DNA from: CAIURC01 sp043777315
Lineage (GTDB): Bacteria; Verrucomicrobiota; Verrucomicrobiia; Chthoniobacterales; Chthoniobacteraceae
DNA: 64,000 nucleotides
Assembly (NCBI GenBank): GCA_043777315.1
Contig: JAYVPW010000006.1
Location: 62,001 to 126,000, forward strand
Direction: 5' to 3'
The notes below the pieces were generated by a model that saw only the letters and a list, made by a program, of their open reading frames with translations, was not told where the DNA came from and made no database searches. Position numbers and translations under genes: made by a program. Of this stretch, positions 41,166 to 50,336 are shown one piece after another (positions within the stretch are counted from its first letter, which is position 1; each line of letters starts with the position of its first letter).

Positions 41166-41477
41166 CTAAAAGAGGCGCACATCCGGGTCCGGCGTGCTCG
41201 GTGGTTTTGCGGGCGCGGGAGCCGCCGCGGCGGGCTCGAATTCCGCGACCAGCGGCTTGCCCGCGGCGTTGCGGGTGATGGTCTCGATCCGCTTCTCGGC
41301 GTCAGCCAATTTTTCCTGGCAGACCTGCACGAGCTTCGTCCCTTCTTCGTAGCGCACGATCAATTCCTGGAGCGGCATTTTGTCGGACTCCATGTCTTCC
41401 ACGATGCTCTCGAGCCGCTCCATCGCGCTCTCGAACGTCGGCTCGGGCGGCTTCTCGGATGTCGGTTTATCGGCCAT
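41166..41477 (-). CDS. xseB: Exodeoxyribonuclease VII small subunit
   Basis: 103 residues. The family core is FESAMERLESIVEDMESDKM followed by LQELIVRYEEGTKLVQVCQE. It binds XseA to form the single-strand exonuclease. The C-terminal 30 residues (Ala/Pro-rich) are an extension. xseA is not in the window. Confidence 0.92.
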   Translation of the reverse strand: MADKPTSEKPPEPTFESAMERLESIVEDMESDKMPLQELIVRYEEGTKLVQVCQEKLADAEKRIETITRNAAGKPLVAEFEPAAAAPAPAKPPSTPDPDVRLF

Positions 41478-41495
41478 GAAAATCAGGTCGCCGGT

Positions 41496-43388
41496 CTAGT
41501 CTTCGCGTGCCGTCCAGCGGTCGCGGTCGGCGTAAAAAACGCACTCGTTTTCGATCGGCAGCGCAGTGACCGCGCGGAGCGGAAAATCTTTGATGTTCAC
41601 CTGCCGCATGATGAACGGTGCCCAGTCCTTGTATTCGCCTTTCGCAATGTCCTGAAGAAACGCGGTGTTGCCCGTCACCGGCGTGAGGTAGAGCCCGACG
41701 ACGCGCCCGCCGAGTCGGTTGTAGTCGTTGAGCGAGATGAAGTCGTCGATGCTCATCGGCAGCCAGAGGCTCTTGCGATCCGCATACCAGGCGACCGCCC
41801 ACGGCATATCGGACATGATGATCTCGTTGTCTTTCGTGTATTGATTCAGCACCGCGATGTACGGCGGGACGTAGGGCGGCCACTGCACCCGGTTTTTCGG
41901 GCGGCTTTGCAGCTCGATGAACTGCGACAGAAACGGCCCCGCCGAGACGATGAAAAGGAACGAGATGAAGCCGATGCGAACGAGCCGGATATTGATTTCC
42001 AGCCGGCTCCACATCACCAGCACGAGTGCCAGTCCGTAGAAGGTCATCAGCGGGATGAAGAGGACGTAAAGATCGTTCGCTTTCACCAGCATCGGCGTGA
42101 CCGCGGCGATGTGCGGCTCGAGGCCGAAGATGCACATTCCCACGACGCCGAAGAACCACATGCTGAGCACGCACCATCGGAACATCGCGGTCTCCGGTTT
42201 CTTGAAAAGATGGAGCAGCGCGAGGAAGAAAAACGGGGCGACGAGGATGCCTCCGAGGTAGCCGTAGAGGCCGCCAAATTGCTCGATGACCTGCCCGCGG
42301 ATTTTCTCGTGGAAGGCGGTCGGGATCACGCCTTTCAACGGCCCCTCCAGCGCCATCGTCCGCATCACCTGGCTCTCGGTGCCGCGGACTCCGGTCAGCC
42401 CTGAATACCAGCCGACGCCGGCGAAATCGCCGCACACGTTGTGATTTCGGATCAGCCACGGCCCATAAAAAAGCGCGCAGACTGCGAAGATCACAACGGC
42501 ATCGCGGCCCCACGGACGGAAGAAAAGCAGCGCGAAAAGGAGCGCCCCGGCGATGAGGAAAAGCGTCAGCGCATGAGACAGCGCGAGCAGTCCGAAAAGC
42601 GCGCCAAGCCCCGCGCTCCAGAGCAGCGTTGGCTTACCCGCGTATTTCGCCTCGATCGCGCGGACCATGACGTAGGCCGCGCAACTGAAGAGAAAGAGCA
42701 TCAGCATCTGCGGCAGCCCCGACACCGAGAAATCCCAAAACTGCTCGCACGCCAGCAGCATCCCGACCCCGAAAACGGCGAGCCTTTTGTCGAAGAGCCG
42801 CTTCGCCGTGAAGTAGCTCACCGCCACCGCGAGCAGGAAAAACGCGAGCTGGATGCTCGCGAGAATTTTGTCGCAGACATACACGACGTCCTTCGTGGTC
42901 ATCGGCCATTCGTTCTTCGCGAGACGGAGCGCGAGGGAGCTGATGAACGGGTTCAGCGGCGCGTGGTAAGTGTCGGGCGTGATCTCGAGCGGAAAGCCGC
43001 CCTTGTTCGACTGAAACTGCCAGAGCGCCGCGGGGCGGATCATTTTCGTCGAGAAGCCGTTGCCCCGCGCGAGCTCCCGCGCGATTTGCGCCTGCTCGAT
43101 CGCCTTCTCGTGCCCGAGCCCCTTGAACCCGCTGTCGGTGAACATCCACAGGTTGATGATGTAAGCGACGGCCGCGAAAAGCACCGCCCGGCGAATCCAC
43201 GTGGCCCATCCGCCCTCCTCCAATTTGTGCACGGTTTCCTGGATGCTGATGTCCGTGACGGTCCGCGTTTTGATGAACCAAAACGCGAATGCCATCAGTA
43301 GCACGACGAAGACCACGAGACCCCACTTCACCTGCGTGGAGAGCGCGAGCATCGGGTGGAAAAGGAGCGGCATCACGTCAGGCGGCAT
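41496..43388 (-). CDS. Multi-pass membrane glycosyltransferase (GT39/PMT-like fold)
   Basis: 630 residues with about 11-12 hydrophobic helices. The first large loop after helix two carries DSGFKGLGHEKAIEQAQIAR and the NGFSTKMIRP segment, as in polyprenyl-phosphate-sugar-dependent transferases; a soluble C-terminal domain follows near 520. It is likely to add sugars from a lipid donor to a lipid or protein. The start at 43388 overlaps the regulator stop by 11 bases; 43373 is the alternative. Substrate unknown. Confidence 0.75.
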   Translation of the reverse strand: MPPDVMPLLFHPMLALSTQVKWGLVVFVVLLMAFAFWFIKTRTVTDISIQETVHKLEEGGWATWIRRAVLFAAVAYIINLWMFTDSGFKGLGHEKAIEQAQIARELARGNGFSTKMIRPAALWQFQSNKGGFPLEITPDTYHAPLNPFISSLALRLAKNEWPMTTKDVVYVCDKILASIQLAFFLLAVAVSYFTAKRLFDKRLAVFGVGMLLACEQFWDFSVSGLPQMLMLFLFSCAAYVMVRAIEAKYAGKPTLLWSAGLGALFGLLALSHALTLFLIAGALLFALLFFRPWGRDAVVIFAVCALFYGPWLIRNHNVCGDFAGVGWYSGLTGVRGTESQVMRTMALEGPLKGVIPTAFHEKIRGQVIEQFGGLYGYLGGILVAPFFFLALLHLFKKPETAMFRWCVLSMWFFGVVGMCIFGLEPHIAAVTPMLVKANDLYVLFIPLMTFYGLALVLVMWSRLEINIRLVRIGFISFLFIVSAGPFLSQFIELQSRPKNRVQWPPYVPPYIAVLNQYTKDNEIIMSDMPWAVAWYADRKSLWLPMSIDDFISLNDYNRLGGRVVGLYLTPVTGNTAFLQDIAKGEYKDWAPFIMRQVNIKDFPLRAVTALPIENECVFYADRDRWTARED

Positions 43389-44778
43389 GGTCGGGAGGAG
43401 CAGGGGAAGGGGCGTTCTTTTTCAGCTCGTGGAGCTTGCGGTGAAGCGTGCGGCGGCTGATGCCCAGCTTCTTCGCGGCCTGCGTCACATTGCCGCCGGT
43501 TGCTTCGAGGGCTTGGAGGATTAGCTGGTGCTCGTTCTGGTGCAAATCCAATTGCTTTTGCGGCGAAATGGCGAAGTGCGGGGCGGGCAGCGCGAGCGGG
43601 GAACCGCCGGTCCGCACGCCCATCGGCAGGTCGCGCAACGTGATTTTCGGGCCGGTCGCCATGACCACGCCGTGCTCGATGGCGGTGCGGAGTTCGCGCA
43701 CATTGCCGGGCCAGTCGTAGCTCAAAATCGCCTGCATCGCCTCGCTCGTGAGCTCCTGCACCGGCTTCCTATTTTCCTCGCCGAAGCTTTTCAAAAACGC
43801 GCTGACCAGCAGCGGCAGGTCTTCCTTTCGCGCCCTCAGCGGCGGCATGTTCACCGGCACCACGCTGAGTCGAAAAAAGAGGTCGTCGCGGAATTTCCCC
43901 TCGCTGACGAGCTTTGCGAGATCCTTGTTCGTCGCGGTGACGAGCCGCACATCGACCTTGATCGGCGCGTTGCCGCCGACGCGCTCGAACGAGCGATCTT
44001 CGCCGAGGACGCGCAGCAATTTCACCTGCGTCGCCGCGTCGATCTCGCCGATTTCGTCGAGGAAAACGGTGCCCCCATTCGCCTGCTCGAAGCGCCCGAT
44101 CCGCTTCTCCACCGCGCCGGTAAAGGCCCCGCGTTCGTGCCCAAAAAGCTCGCTCTCCAGCAGCGTCGGCGACAGCGCCGCGCAATGCACCGCCACGAAT
44201 TTTTGCTTCGGCCGCCCGCTCAGCGAATGCAGCGCCTGCGCGACCAATTCCTTGCCCGTCCCGCTCTCGCCCTGGATCAAAATCGTCGCCCTCGTCGGTG
44301 CCACTTGCTTGATCGTCTCGAAGACTTCCTGCATCACCGCCGACTCCCCGATCAGCCGCTCGAGGCCGAATTTTTTCTCCACGACCTTCTTCAATTCCAC
44401 GACCTCTTTTTCCGTGTCGCGGCTCCGCAAGGCCCGCGCAATCAGGATCTCCAGCTTGTCGATGTTGATCGGCTTCGTGACGAAATCATACGCCCCGCGC
44501 TTCATCGCCTCCACCGCCGCATCCACCGAACCGTAGGCCGTCATCATGATCACGATCGGCGGATGCGGCAGCGCCAGCACGCGATCGATCAGCTTCATCC
44601 CATCCTCCCCGCCGAGCCGCAAATCCGTCAGCACGAGATCGATCGTGTCGGCTTCGATGATGTTCAGCGCCCCCTGAATATCCGCCGCGACATACACCTC
44701 GAACCCATCCTCCAACGACGTGCGCAGACCCTCGCGGGTATGCTTCTCGTCATCGACGATGAGGATGGTCGGATTCAT
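43378..44778 (-). CDS. NtrC-type sigma-54-dependent response regulator
   Basis: 466 residues. Receiver domain (ILIVDDEKHTREGL, phospho-Asp in LVLTDLRLGGEDG), AAA+ domain (Walker A GESGTGKELVAQAL, the sigma-54 loop FGHERGAFTGA, Walker B FLDEIGEIDAATQ) and a Fis-type HTH (NVTQAAKKLGISRRTLHRKL). It activates sigma-54 promoters on phosphorylation. No sensor kinase is adjacent; the overlapping membrane glycosyltransferase may be co-transcribed. Confidence 0.94.
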   Translation of the reverse strand: MNPTILIVDDEKHTREGLRTSLEDGFEVYVAADIQGALNIIEADTIDLVLTDLRLGGEDGMKLIDRVLALPHPPIVIMMTAYGSVDAAVEAMKRGAYDFVTKPINIDKLEILIARALRSRDTEKEVVELKKVVEKKFGLERLIGESAVMQEVFETIKQVAPTRATILIQGESGTGKELVAQALHSLSGRPKQKFVAVHCAALSPTLLESELFGHERGAFTGAVEKRIGRFEQANGGTVFLDEIGEIDAATQVKLLRVLGEDRSFERVGGNAPIKVDVRLVTATNKDLAKLVSEGKFRDDLFFRLSVVPVNMPPLRARKEDLPLLVSAFLKSFGEENRKPVQELTSEAMQAILSYDWPGNVRELRTAIEHGVVMATGPKITLRDLPMGVRTGGSPLALPAPHFAISPQKQLDLHQNEHQLILQALEATGGNVTQAAKKLGISRRTLHRKLHELKKNAPSPAPPDHAA

Positions 44779-44853
44779 GCGGAATTTTTGGGAGCGCAGT
44801 GACTAGTGGGGCTCGCGCGCCTTGGCAAGGCGGGACGCCTTCCATCCTTCCCC

Positions 44854-44998
44854 GTCATCTTGAGCGAAGCCCGGCTTTGCGGGCGCAGTCGAAAGACCTC
44901 TAACTATTTCCCCCCTCTGCGATACGCACGCGCATCGGGAGAAGAGTAAGAGGTTTTTCGACTCCGCTTCGCAAAGCCGAAGCTCCGCTCAGGATGAC
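44854..44998. repeat. Dispersed long palindrome, copy 6
   Basis: GTCATCTTGAGCGAAGCCCG on the left and GCTCAGGATGAC on the right; inner GTCGAAAGACCTCTAACTAT and its inverse; loop GCGATACGCACGCGCATC. Its right edge encodes the stop codon of tadA. Confidence 0.92.
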
Positions 44999-45477
44999 AA
45001 CGAATTTCCCCCGCGCCTTTCCCGAAAAAACGCCTGCAACATCTGCGCGCATTCGTCCTTCCGCACGCCCGCCGTGATGTCGCAGCGATGATTCAGCCCC
45101 GGATGTTGCAGCAAATTCAAGAGGCTCCCCGCTGCCCCGTCCTTCGCCGACTGGCACCCGAAAACCACCCGCTTCAGCCGCACATGCACCATCGCCCCGG
45201 CGCACATCGGGCACGGCTCCTTCGTCACGAAAAGCTCGCATTCATTCAGCCGCCAATCGCCGATCACCGCCTCCGCCTGCGTGATCGCCAGCATCTCCGC
45301 GTGCGCCGTTGCGTCCTTCAGCAGCTCCACCTGATTGTACGCCCGCGCGATGATCCGCCCCTCGTGAACCACTACCGCGCCCACCGGCACCTCCTCGCGT
45401 TCCCACGCTTTCCGCGCCTGCCGCAGCGCTTCACTCATGAAAAAACTGTCGCTGTGCAGGTCAATGATCTCGTCCAT
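44989..45477 (-). CDS. tadA: tRNA-specific adenosine deaminase
   Basis: 162 residues. It deaminates A34 of tRNA-Arg(ACG) to inosine. The zinc site is HAEMLAI plus KEPCPMCAGAM, with the catalytic Glu in HAE; NQVELLKDATAHAEM and the C-terminal HPGLNHRCDITAGV segment are typical. The last codons and stop (LSS, TGA) lie within dispersed palindrome copy 6, so the natural C-terminus may have been replaced by repeat sequence. Confidence 0.93.
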   Translation of the reverse strand: MDEIIDLHSDSFFMSEALRQARKAWEREEVPVGAVVVHEGRIIARAYNQVELLKDATAHAEMLAITQAEAVIGDWRLNECELFVTKEPCPMCAGAMVHVRLKRVVFGCQSAKDGAAGSLLNLLQHPGLNHRCDITAGVRKDECAQMLQAFFRERRGGNSLSS

Positions 45478-45552
45478 TCTTTTCGATTGCGTGGGTGGGG
45501 ATTTAAGTTACACATCCCGCCCCTTTCCACTCTCAAACGAAGGTCTTTTCCC

Positions 45553-45924
45553 ATGAATCCGCGCATTGCCAACATCGAACAGGAACAAATGAAGAAGGAC
45601 GTCACGTCCTTCAACGTCGGCGACAGCGTCCGCGTCCACACCATCGTCAAAGAGGGCGAAAAAGAGCGCGTCCAGATTTTCACCGGCATCGTGATCGCCC
45701 GCAAAGGCACGCTGCTCAACGCGTCGTTCACCGTCCGCCGCATCTCGTACGGCGAAGGCGTCGAGCGCGTGTTCCCTGTTCACTCGCCCCGCATTTCGAA
45801 GATCGAAGTCGAGACCGCCGGCACCGCCCGCCGTGCGAAGCTCAACTATCTCCGCGACCGCAAAGGCAAGTCGGCGATGGCCGTCCGTGAGAAAATCACG
45901 GTGGGTCGCGCGGCGAAAAAGTAG
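45553..45924 (+). CDS. rplS: 50S ribosomal protein L19
   Basis: 123 residues. Conserved blocks are SFNVGDSVRVHTIVKEGEKE, RVQIFTGIVIARKG, SFTVRRISYGEGVERVFPVH and the basic RRAKLNYLRDRKGKSA tail. First of the common rplS-rnhB-yraN operon. Start ATG 45553 is the only one fitting the family N-terminus. Confidence 0.97.
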   Translation: MNPRIANIEQEQMKKDVTSFNVGDSVRVHTIVKEGEKERVQIFTGIVIARKGTLLNASFTVRRISYGEGVERVFPVHSPRISKIEVETAGTARRAKLNYLRDRKGKSAMAVREKITVGRAAKK

Positions 45925-45952
45925 TCGTCCCCGGCGGAGCGTTTCGTTCCGT

Positions 45953-46573
45953 ATGCGTTGCAGCCTGCGCCACGAAAAGGCGTTGCGCGCCACCGGCTGC
46001 AAAGTGATCGCCGGCATCGACGAAGCCGGCCGCGGTCCGCTCGCCGGCCCGGTCGTCGCTGCGATCGTTATCCTCCCGGAAAAATTCCGTCACGGCACCC
46101 TCCGCGACTCGAAACAACTCTCGCACAAACAGCGCGAGGAAATCTTCGCCGAACTCACCTCCCGCGCCGGAGTTTCGTGGGCCGCGGAGGTCGTGACCGT
46201 CGAGGAAATCGACCGCATCAACATCCTCCGCGCCACTCACGAAGCCATGCGCCGGGCGACCCGCAAACTCGCCGTTCAGCCGGAGCACGTCCTCATCGAC
46301 GGCCTGCCCGTCCCGCATTTTCCGCTCCCGCACACCGCGCTGGTCGATGGCGATTGCCTCAGCTACAGCATCGCCGCAGCCAGCGTCATCGCGAAAGTGA
46401 CGCGCGACCGGATCATGGTCGAAATGGACGCGCTCCATCCCGGATACGCATTTTTCCAGCACAAAGGCTACGGAACGAAACTCCACCTCGAGCGACTTAA
46501 AACGCATGGGCCCAGCCCGATTCATCGCCGCACTTTTCTCCCGGTGGCGCAGGCACTTCTCGACTTCGCCTGA
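45953..46573 (+). CDS. rnhB: Ribonuclease HII
   Basis: 206 residues. The catalytic motif VIAGIDEAGRGPLAGPVVAA holds the first acidic pair, and further acids are in LRDSKQLS and the VLIDGLPVP strand; SYSIAAASVIAKVTRDRIM is the family signature. It cleaves RNA in RNA-DNA hybrids. It starts 28 bases after rplS and overlaps yraN by 68 bases at its 3' end. Confidence 0.96.
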   Translation: MRCSLRHEKALRATGCKVIAGIDEAGRGPLAGPVVAAIVILPEKFRHGTLRDSKQLSHKQREEIFAELTSRAGVSWAAEVVTVEEIDRINILRATHEAMRRATRKLAVQPEHVLIDGLPVPHFPLPHTALVDGDCLSYSIAAASVIAKVTRDRIMVEMDALHPGYAFFQHKGYGTKLHLERLKTHGPSPIHRRTFLPVAQALLDFA

Positions 46574-46967
46574 GCCAGGCGAAAACCCCGAGCGCTGGCT
46601 CGGCCGCCGCGGCGAAATCCTCGCGGCGCGCCACCTCCGCCGTCACCGCTACAAAGTCCTGTATCGCAACTTCCGCGCGCCCCACGGCGGCGAGGTGGAC
46701 ATTGTCTGCCGCGACAAGAGCTGCAATACCCTCGTCTTCATCGAGGTGAAAACCCGCCGCAGCACCCTCCACGGCACCCCCGCCGAAGCCGTGAATCTCG
46801 CCAAGCAAAAGCTCATCGCCCGCGGCGCGATGGCTTGGCTGCGGATGCTCGACCACCCCGACATCCTCTTCCGCTTCGACATCGTCGAAGTCGTCATCGC
46901 TGACAAAACCGCGACCTTCAACATCATCCGCGACGCCTTTCAACTCCCCGCCCCGCTGATTTATTGA
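46506..46967 (+). CDS. yraN: YraN/UPF0102 family endonuclease-like protein
   Basis: 153 residues. LGRRGEILAARHLRRHRYKV, YRNFRAPHGGEVDIVCRD and LVFIEVKTRR form the restriction-endonuclease-like (GE...D...ExK) fold of UPF0102. It follows rnhB in the usual operon order. The ATG at 46506 creates a 68-base overlap with rnhB in another frame; an internal start would remove the basic N-terminal 25 residues. Confidence 0.88.
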   Translation: MGPARFIAALFSRWRRHFSTSPEPGENPERWLGRRGEILAARHLRRHRYKVLYRNFRAPHGGEVDIVCRDKSCNTLVFIEVKTRRSTLHGTPAEAVNLAKQKLIARGAMAWLRMLDHPDILFRFDIVEVVIADKTATFNIIRDAFQLPAPLIY

Positions 46968-47012
46968 GGGGCATCGGCTCGAAGCTAGCGCTCGCGCGCG
47001 TGTCTGCATCCA

Positions 47013-47154
47013 GGTAGCGCGCTCGTCTCGAGCGCTGGTCGAGGCGTCCCGCCTCGACGGACTTTTCCGATCCCCTGACTTCAAAAGATCGCGGCGTTTT
47101 CAAAGTTCGTTTCGGCGGGACGCCGAAACCAGCGCTCGAGACGAGCGCGCTACC
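47013..47154. repeat. Compound palindrome with 27-base perfect arms
   Basis: Arms 47013-47039 (GGTAGCGCGCTCGTCTCGAG...) and 47128-47154 are exact inverses; inside each lies a small hairpin (CGAGGCGTCCCGCCTCG, TTTCGGCGGGACGCCGAAA). A diverged relative is at 51761-51918. It separates convergent yraN and ppk. Confidence 0.9.
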
Positions 47155-47193
47155 CGGAGATCGCCGCGCATCCCGTCAAAAAATCCGACCCAT

Positions 47194-49338
47194 TCACTCC
47201 GGCCGCGGCTCGACTTTGAGGCTCACCGCCTTCTGCTTCCGCAGCCGCTCCTTCCGCGGACGCTTCGATTCCCCGAGCGCCAGCGCCATGAATTCATTCT
47301 GGCTGTTGCGCGCCGCCGTCCCTTTTGCCAACGGCGGAATCGCGTACGTCCCGTCCGCCGCCAGCAGCGACGACTTCGTGTTGTCCGCGAGTTGCGCCGC
47401 GAGGATTTGATTCACGATCCGGTCGCGCAGCGCCGGTTCTTCCACGGGCGTCACCACTTCCACGCGGCGGAAAAAATTCCGCGGCATCCAGTCCGCACTG
47501 CCGATGAACAGCTTCGGCTGCCCACCATTTTCAAAATAGAAAATTCGCGTGTGCTCGAGGAACCGCCCGATGATTGAGCGCACTGTGATGTTCTCGCTCA
47601 CGCCGGGCATCTGCGGCCGCAGGCAGCAAACGCCGCGGACGATCAAGTCGATTTTTACGCCCGCCTGAGACGCGCGATACAGCGCCTCGATGATCTCCCG
47701 ATCCACGAGCGAATTCATCTTCGCGATGATCCGCGCCGGCTGTCCGCGACCCGCGGAGAGCGCCTCTTTTTCGATCAAAGTCATCATCGCCTCATGCACC
47801 GTGAACGGCGCGATCAGCAGCTTCCGCGCGCCCTGAAATTCGCAAATGCCGGTGAGCAGATTGAAGAGATTCGTCGCATCCTCGCCGTAGTCCGCGTTCG
47901 TGGTGAAGAGGCTCAGGTCCGAGTAAATCTTCGCGGTGCTCGGGTTGTAATTGCCGGTTCCGATGTGGATGTAGCGCCGTAGCCCATCGTCGTCGCGCCG
48001 CACCACCAGCGTGATTTTTGCATGAACCTTGTGGTTCACGATTCCGTACACGACGTGCACGCCGGCCTCCTCCAACTTCCTCGCCCACTGAATGTTATTC
48101 GCCTCGTCGAAGCGCGCCTTCAGCTCGGTCACGGCCGTCACCTGCTTCCCGTTGCTCACCGCATTCATCAGCGCACCGACGATCCGCGGATCGCCGCCGG
48201 TGCGATAAAGCGTCTGTTTGATCGCGAGCACATTTGGATCGCGCGCCGCGAGTTCGAGGAAATCGACGACGCTCGTGTAGGTCTCAAACGGGTGATGTAA
48301 AATCACGTCCCGCTGCCGCACGATCGCGAACAAATCCTTGGCATCGCGAAACACCGCCGCGACCGGCGCGACGTACGCCTTGTCCCGCAGTTCCGGGGAA
48401 TGATCGCCCTCGTAAATCGCCATCAGCCGGATCGGATTCAGCGGCCCGTCGATGATGTAAAGATCGTCCTCCGACAGCTCCAGCGTCTCGAGCAGCGACT
48501 GGTAAATCTCCGGCGGGCAAGTGTGATCGACCTCCAGCCGCACCGCCGCGCCGCGCCGCCGATTGTGCAGCTCGTGCTCCACCGCGCTGAGCAGGTTCCC
48601 GACATCCTCCTCGTCGATGTAAAGCTCGCTGTTCCGCGTCACGCGAAAATGCCAGTAGCCGAGGATTTTCGTCCCCGGAAAAAGATCACCGAGATAGTGC
48701 CCGATGATGTGCCCCATGAAGACGTAATCGAGCCGCTCCTCCGTGCTCGGCAGCTTCACCAGCCGCGATAAAACGCGCGGCACCTGCACCACCGCGAGCC
48801 GCCGCTGCATCTCGCCGTTCCGCTCGATCTCGAGTTGCACGACGATGTTCAGCGACTTGTTCAGGAGCTGTGGAAACGGATGCGACGGATCGATCCCGAG
48901 CGGCGTGAGGACGGGTCGCACCTGACCGCGGTAATATTTCTCCACCCACTCGCGGTCGCCCGCGCCGAGCTTCGCCAGCCCCAGAAATCGAATCCCATTT
49001 TTCGCCAGCGCCGGCACCAATTCCTCGCGCCAGCAGCGAAATTGCTGCTCCACCATCAGCCTCACGCGCTTCCGCAACGCCCGAAAAGTCTCCGTCGCCG
49101 TGCGACCGTCCATGCTTCGCTCGACCACGTCCGATTCAATCTGCTGCTTGATCCCCGCGACCCGGACCTCGAAAAACTCGTCCAGATTCGAGCTCGCGAT
49201 CGTGAAAAATTTCACCCGCTCCAGCAGCGGATTCGCCGTGTTCAAAGCCTCGTTCAAAACCCGCTGATTGAACTCGAGCCAGCTCAGCTCCCGGCTGATG
49301 AAGTGCTGCGCGGAAAAGGTCTTCATTCGATCCCGCAC
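47194..49338 (-). CDS. ppk1: Polyphosphate kinase 1
   Basis: 714 residues. SRELSWLEFNQRVLNEA at the start, the catalytic His region GIVNHKVHAKITLVVR (His autophosphorylation), HIGTGNYNPSTAKIYSD and FIGSADWMPRNFFRRVEVVT. It polymerises ATP gamma-phosphate into polyphosphate. The start could be the internal ATG at 49326. The C-terminal ~20 residues are a basic extension. Monocistronic. Confidence 0.96.
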   Translation of the reverse strand: MRDRMKTFSAQHFISRELSWLEFNQRVLNEALNTANPLLERVKFFTIASSNLDEFFEVRVAGIKQQIESDVVERSMDGRTATETFRALRKRVRLMVEQQFRCWREELVPALAKNGIRFLGLAKLGAGDREWVEKYYRGQVRPVLTPLGIDPSHPFPQLLNKSLNIVVQLEIERNGEMQRRLAVVQVPRVLSRLVKLPSTEERLDYVFMGHIIGHYLGDLFPGTKILGYWHFRVTRNSELYIDEEDVGNLLSAVEHELHNRRRGAAVRLEVDHTCPPEIYQSLLETLELSEDDLYIIDGPLNPIRLMAIYEGDHSPELRDKAYVAPVAAVFRDAKDLFAIVRQRDVILHHPFETYTSVVDFLELAARDPNVLAIKQTLYRTGGDPRIVGALMNAVSNGKQVTAVTELKARFDEANNIQWARKLEEAGVHVVYGIVNHKVHAKITLVVRRDDDGLRRYIHIGTGNYNPSTAKIYSDLSLFTTNADYGEDATNLFNLLTGICEFQGARKLLIAPFTVHEAMMTLIEKEALSAGRGQPARIIAKMNSLVDREIIEALYRASQAGVKIDLIVRGVCCLRPQMPGVSENITVRSIIGRFLEHTRIFYFENGGQPKLFIGSADWMPRNFFRRVEVVTPVEEPALRDRIVNQILAAQLADNTKSSLLAADGTYAIPPLAKGTAARNSQNEFMALALGESKRPRKERLRKQKAVSLKVEPRPE

Positions 49339-49397
49339 CGTAGCCGCCGCCTTTCCCGCGAGCCAAGCCGCATCGGAATCGCGCGCGTCGTTCGCGC

Positions 49398-49431
49398 AAA
49401 AAAGAGGGCGAGCCCTCGCGGACTCGCCCTC
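49398..49431 (-). terminator. Rho-independent terminator after the DUF4410-like gene
   Basis: Minus strand GAGGGCGAG/CTCGCCCTC nine-pair stem with a ten-base loop followed by six T (49398-49403). It lies between the lipoprotein gene and the ppk1 start. Confidence 0.85.
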
Positions 49432-49455
49432 TCCACCAGCACATGAAAACTGTTT

Positions 49456-50112
49456 TTACCGAATCACCGGCGAGGTCCGCAGGCCGTAATTGTGCGGATC
49501 GCGGCTGAGCGCCATCATCACGCGTTCTGCCGCATTTTTGAAATCGAACGGCACCGAGTAGCCGAGCCCCGGCGCGTAGATCGACCCCGTCCTTCCGCTC
49601 CCGCGGCTCCCGCCGAGCAGGTCGAACTCGTAAATCACCCGGCCCCGCTGCCCGAGCTTGCCCGCGTCCTTCTCCGACTCCACGACCTCCCCGCCGACCT
49701 GCGAAATCCGCACATGAATCGCCACCTTCGATCTCCCGACCCCGAGATGATCGACCCCTGGCAGCGCGCGCCCCAGGCGGCTCCCGCCATTCACCACATC
49801 GAGCGAGCCCTCGACCAGCCAGCCGACCGTCGGCACTTCGCTGTGCTCGATCACCATCGCCGGCGCGAGCTTCTCCATCTCGAGTTTCAAATCGTCCGCA
49901 AACTCCCGCCCCGCCAGCGATTGCCGGATCGGACGTTCGCCCCGCCCGCCGGTGTGATGCCCGACGAATTCCGTCGCGCCGACATCGAAAGGCCGAATGT
50001 AAATCGCCTTCGGATTCACCGCGCCGCTGGCGACCTGGGTCTCGGAAACTCTCACCCCCGCGCAGGAGGTGAGGACGAGCGTGGCGCTGAGAGCGAGGAG
50101 GAGGTTTTTCAT
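49456..50112 (-). CDS. DUF4410-like lipoprotein
   Basis: 218 residues with signal peptide and lipobox (MKNLLLALSATLVLTSCAG). The body has KAIYIRPFDVGATEFVG, LEMEKLAPAMVIEHSEVPT and LVEGSLDVVNGGSRLGRALP, with a YEFDLLGGSRGSG strand, resembling DUF4410 proteins often found in cell-envelope contexts. The ATG at 50112 starts the signal peptide. Function unknown. Ends 24 bases before its terminator. Confidence 0.78.
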   Translation of the reverse strand: MKNLLLALSATLVLTSCAGVRVSETQVASGAVNPKAIYIRPFDVGATEFVGHHTGGRGERPIRQSLAGREFADDLKLEMEKLAPAMVIEHSEVPTVGWLVEGSLDVVNGGSRLGRALPGVDHLGVGRSKVAIHVRISQVGGEVVESEKDAGKLGQRGRVIYEFDLLGGSRGSGRTGSIYAPGLGYSVPFDFKNAAERVMMALSRDPHNYGLRTSPVIR

Positions 50113-50182
50113 AAAAGTGGAGGTTTTCACGCCACCAGAATGCAAGATGCGTGCCCCGTCCGGGGAGCGTTGAATTTCTTCC

Positions 50183-50317
50183 GGTCATCCTGAGCGCAGC
50201 GCAGCGGAGTCGAAGGACCTCTTACTTTTCCCCCGTGGTGCGCGCGCCTCGGGGAGGGGAGAAGTAAGAGGTCCTTCGACTGCGTTTCGCTATCGCTCCA
50301 CTCCGCTCAGGATGACC
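50183..50317. repeat. Dispersed long palindrome, copy 7
   Basis: GGTCATCCTGAGCGCAGCGC on the left and GCTCAGGATGACC on the right, inner GTCGAAGGACCTCTTACTTT and its inverse, loop GGTGCGCGCGCCTCG. Between two minus-strand genes. Confidence 0.93.
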
Positions 50318-50336
50318 GGAAAGAAGAGCGCCCCCA

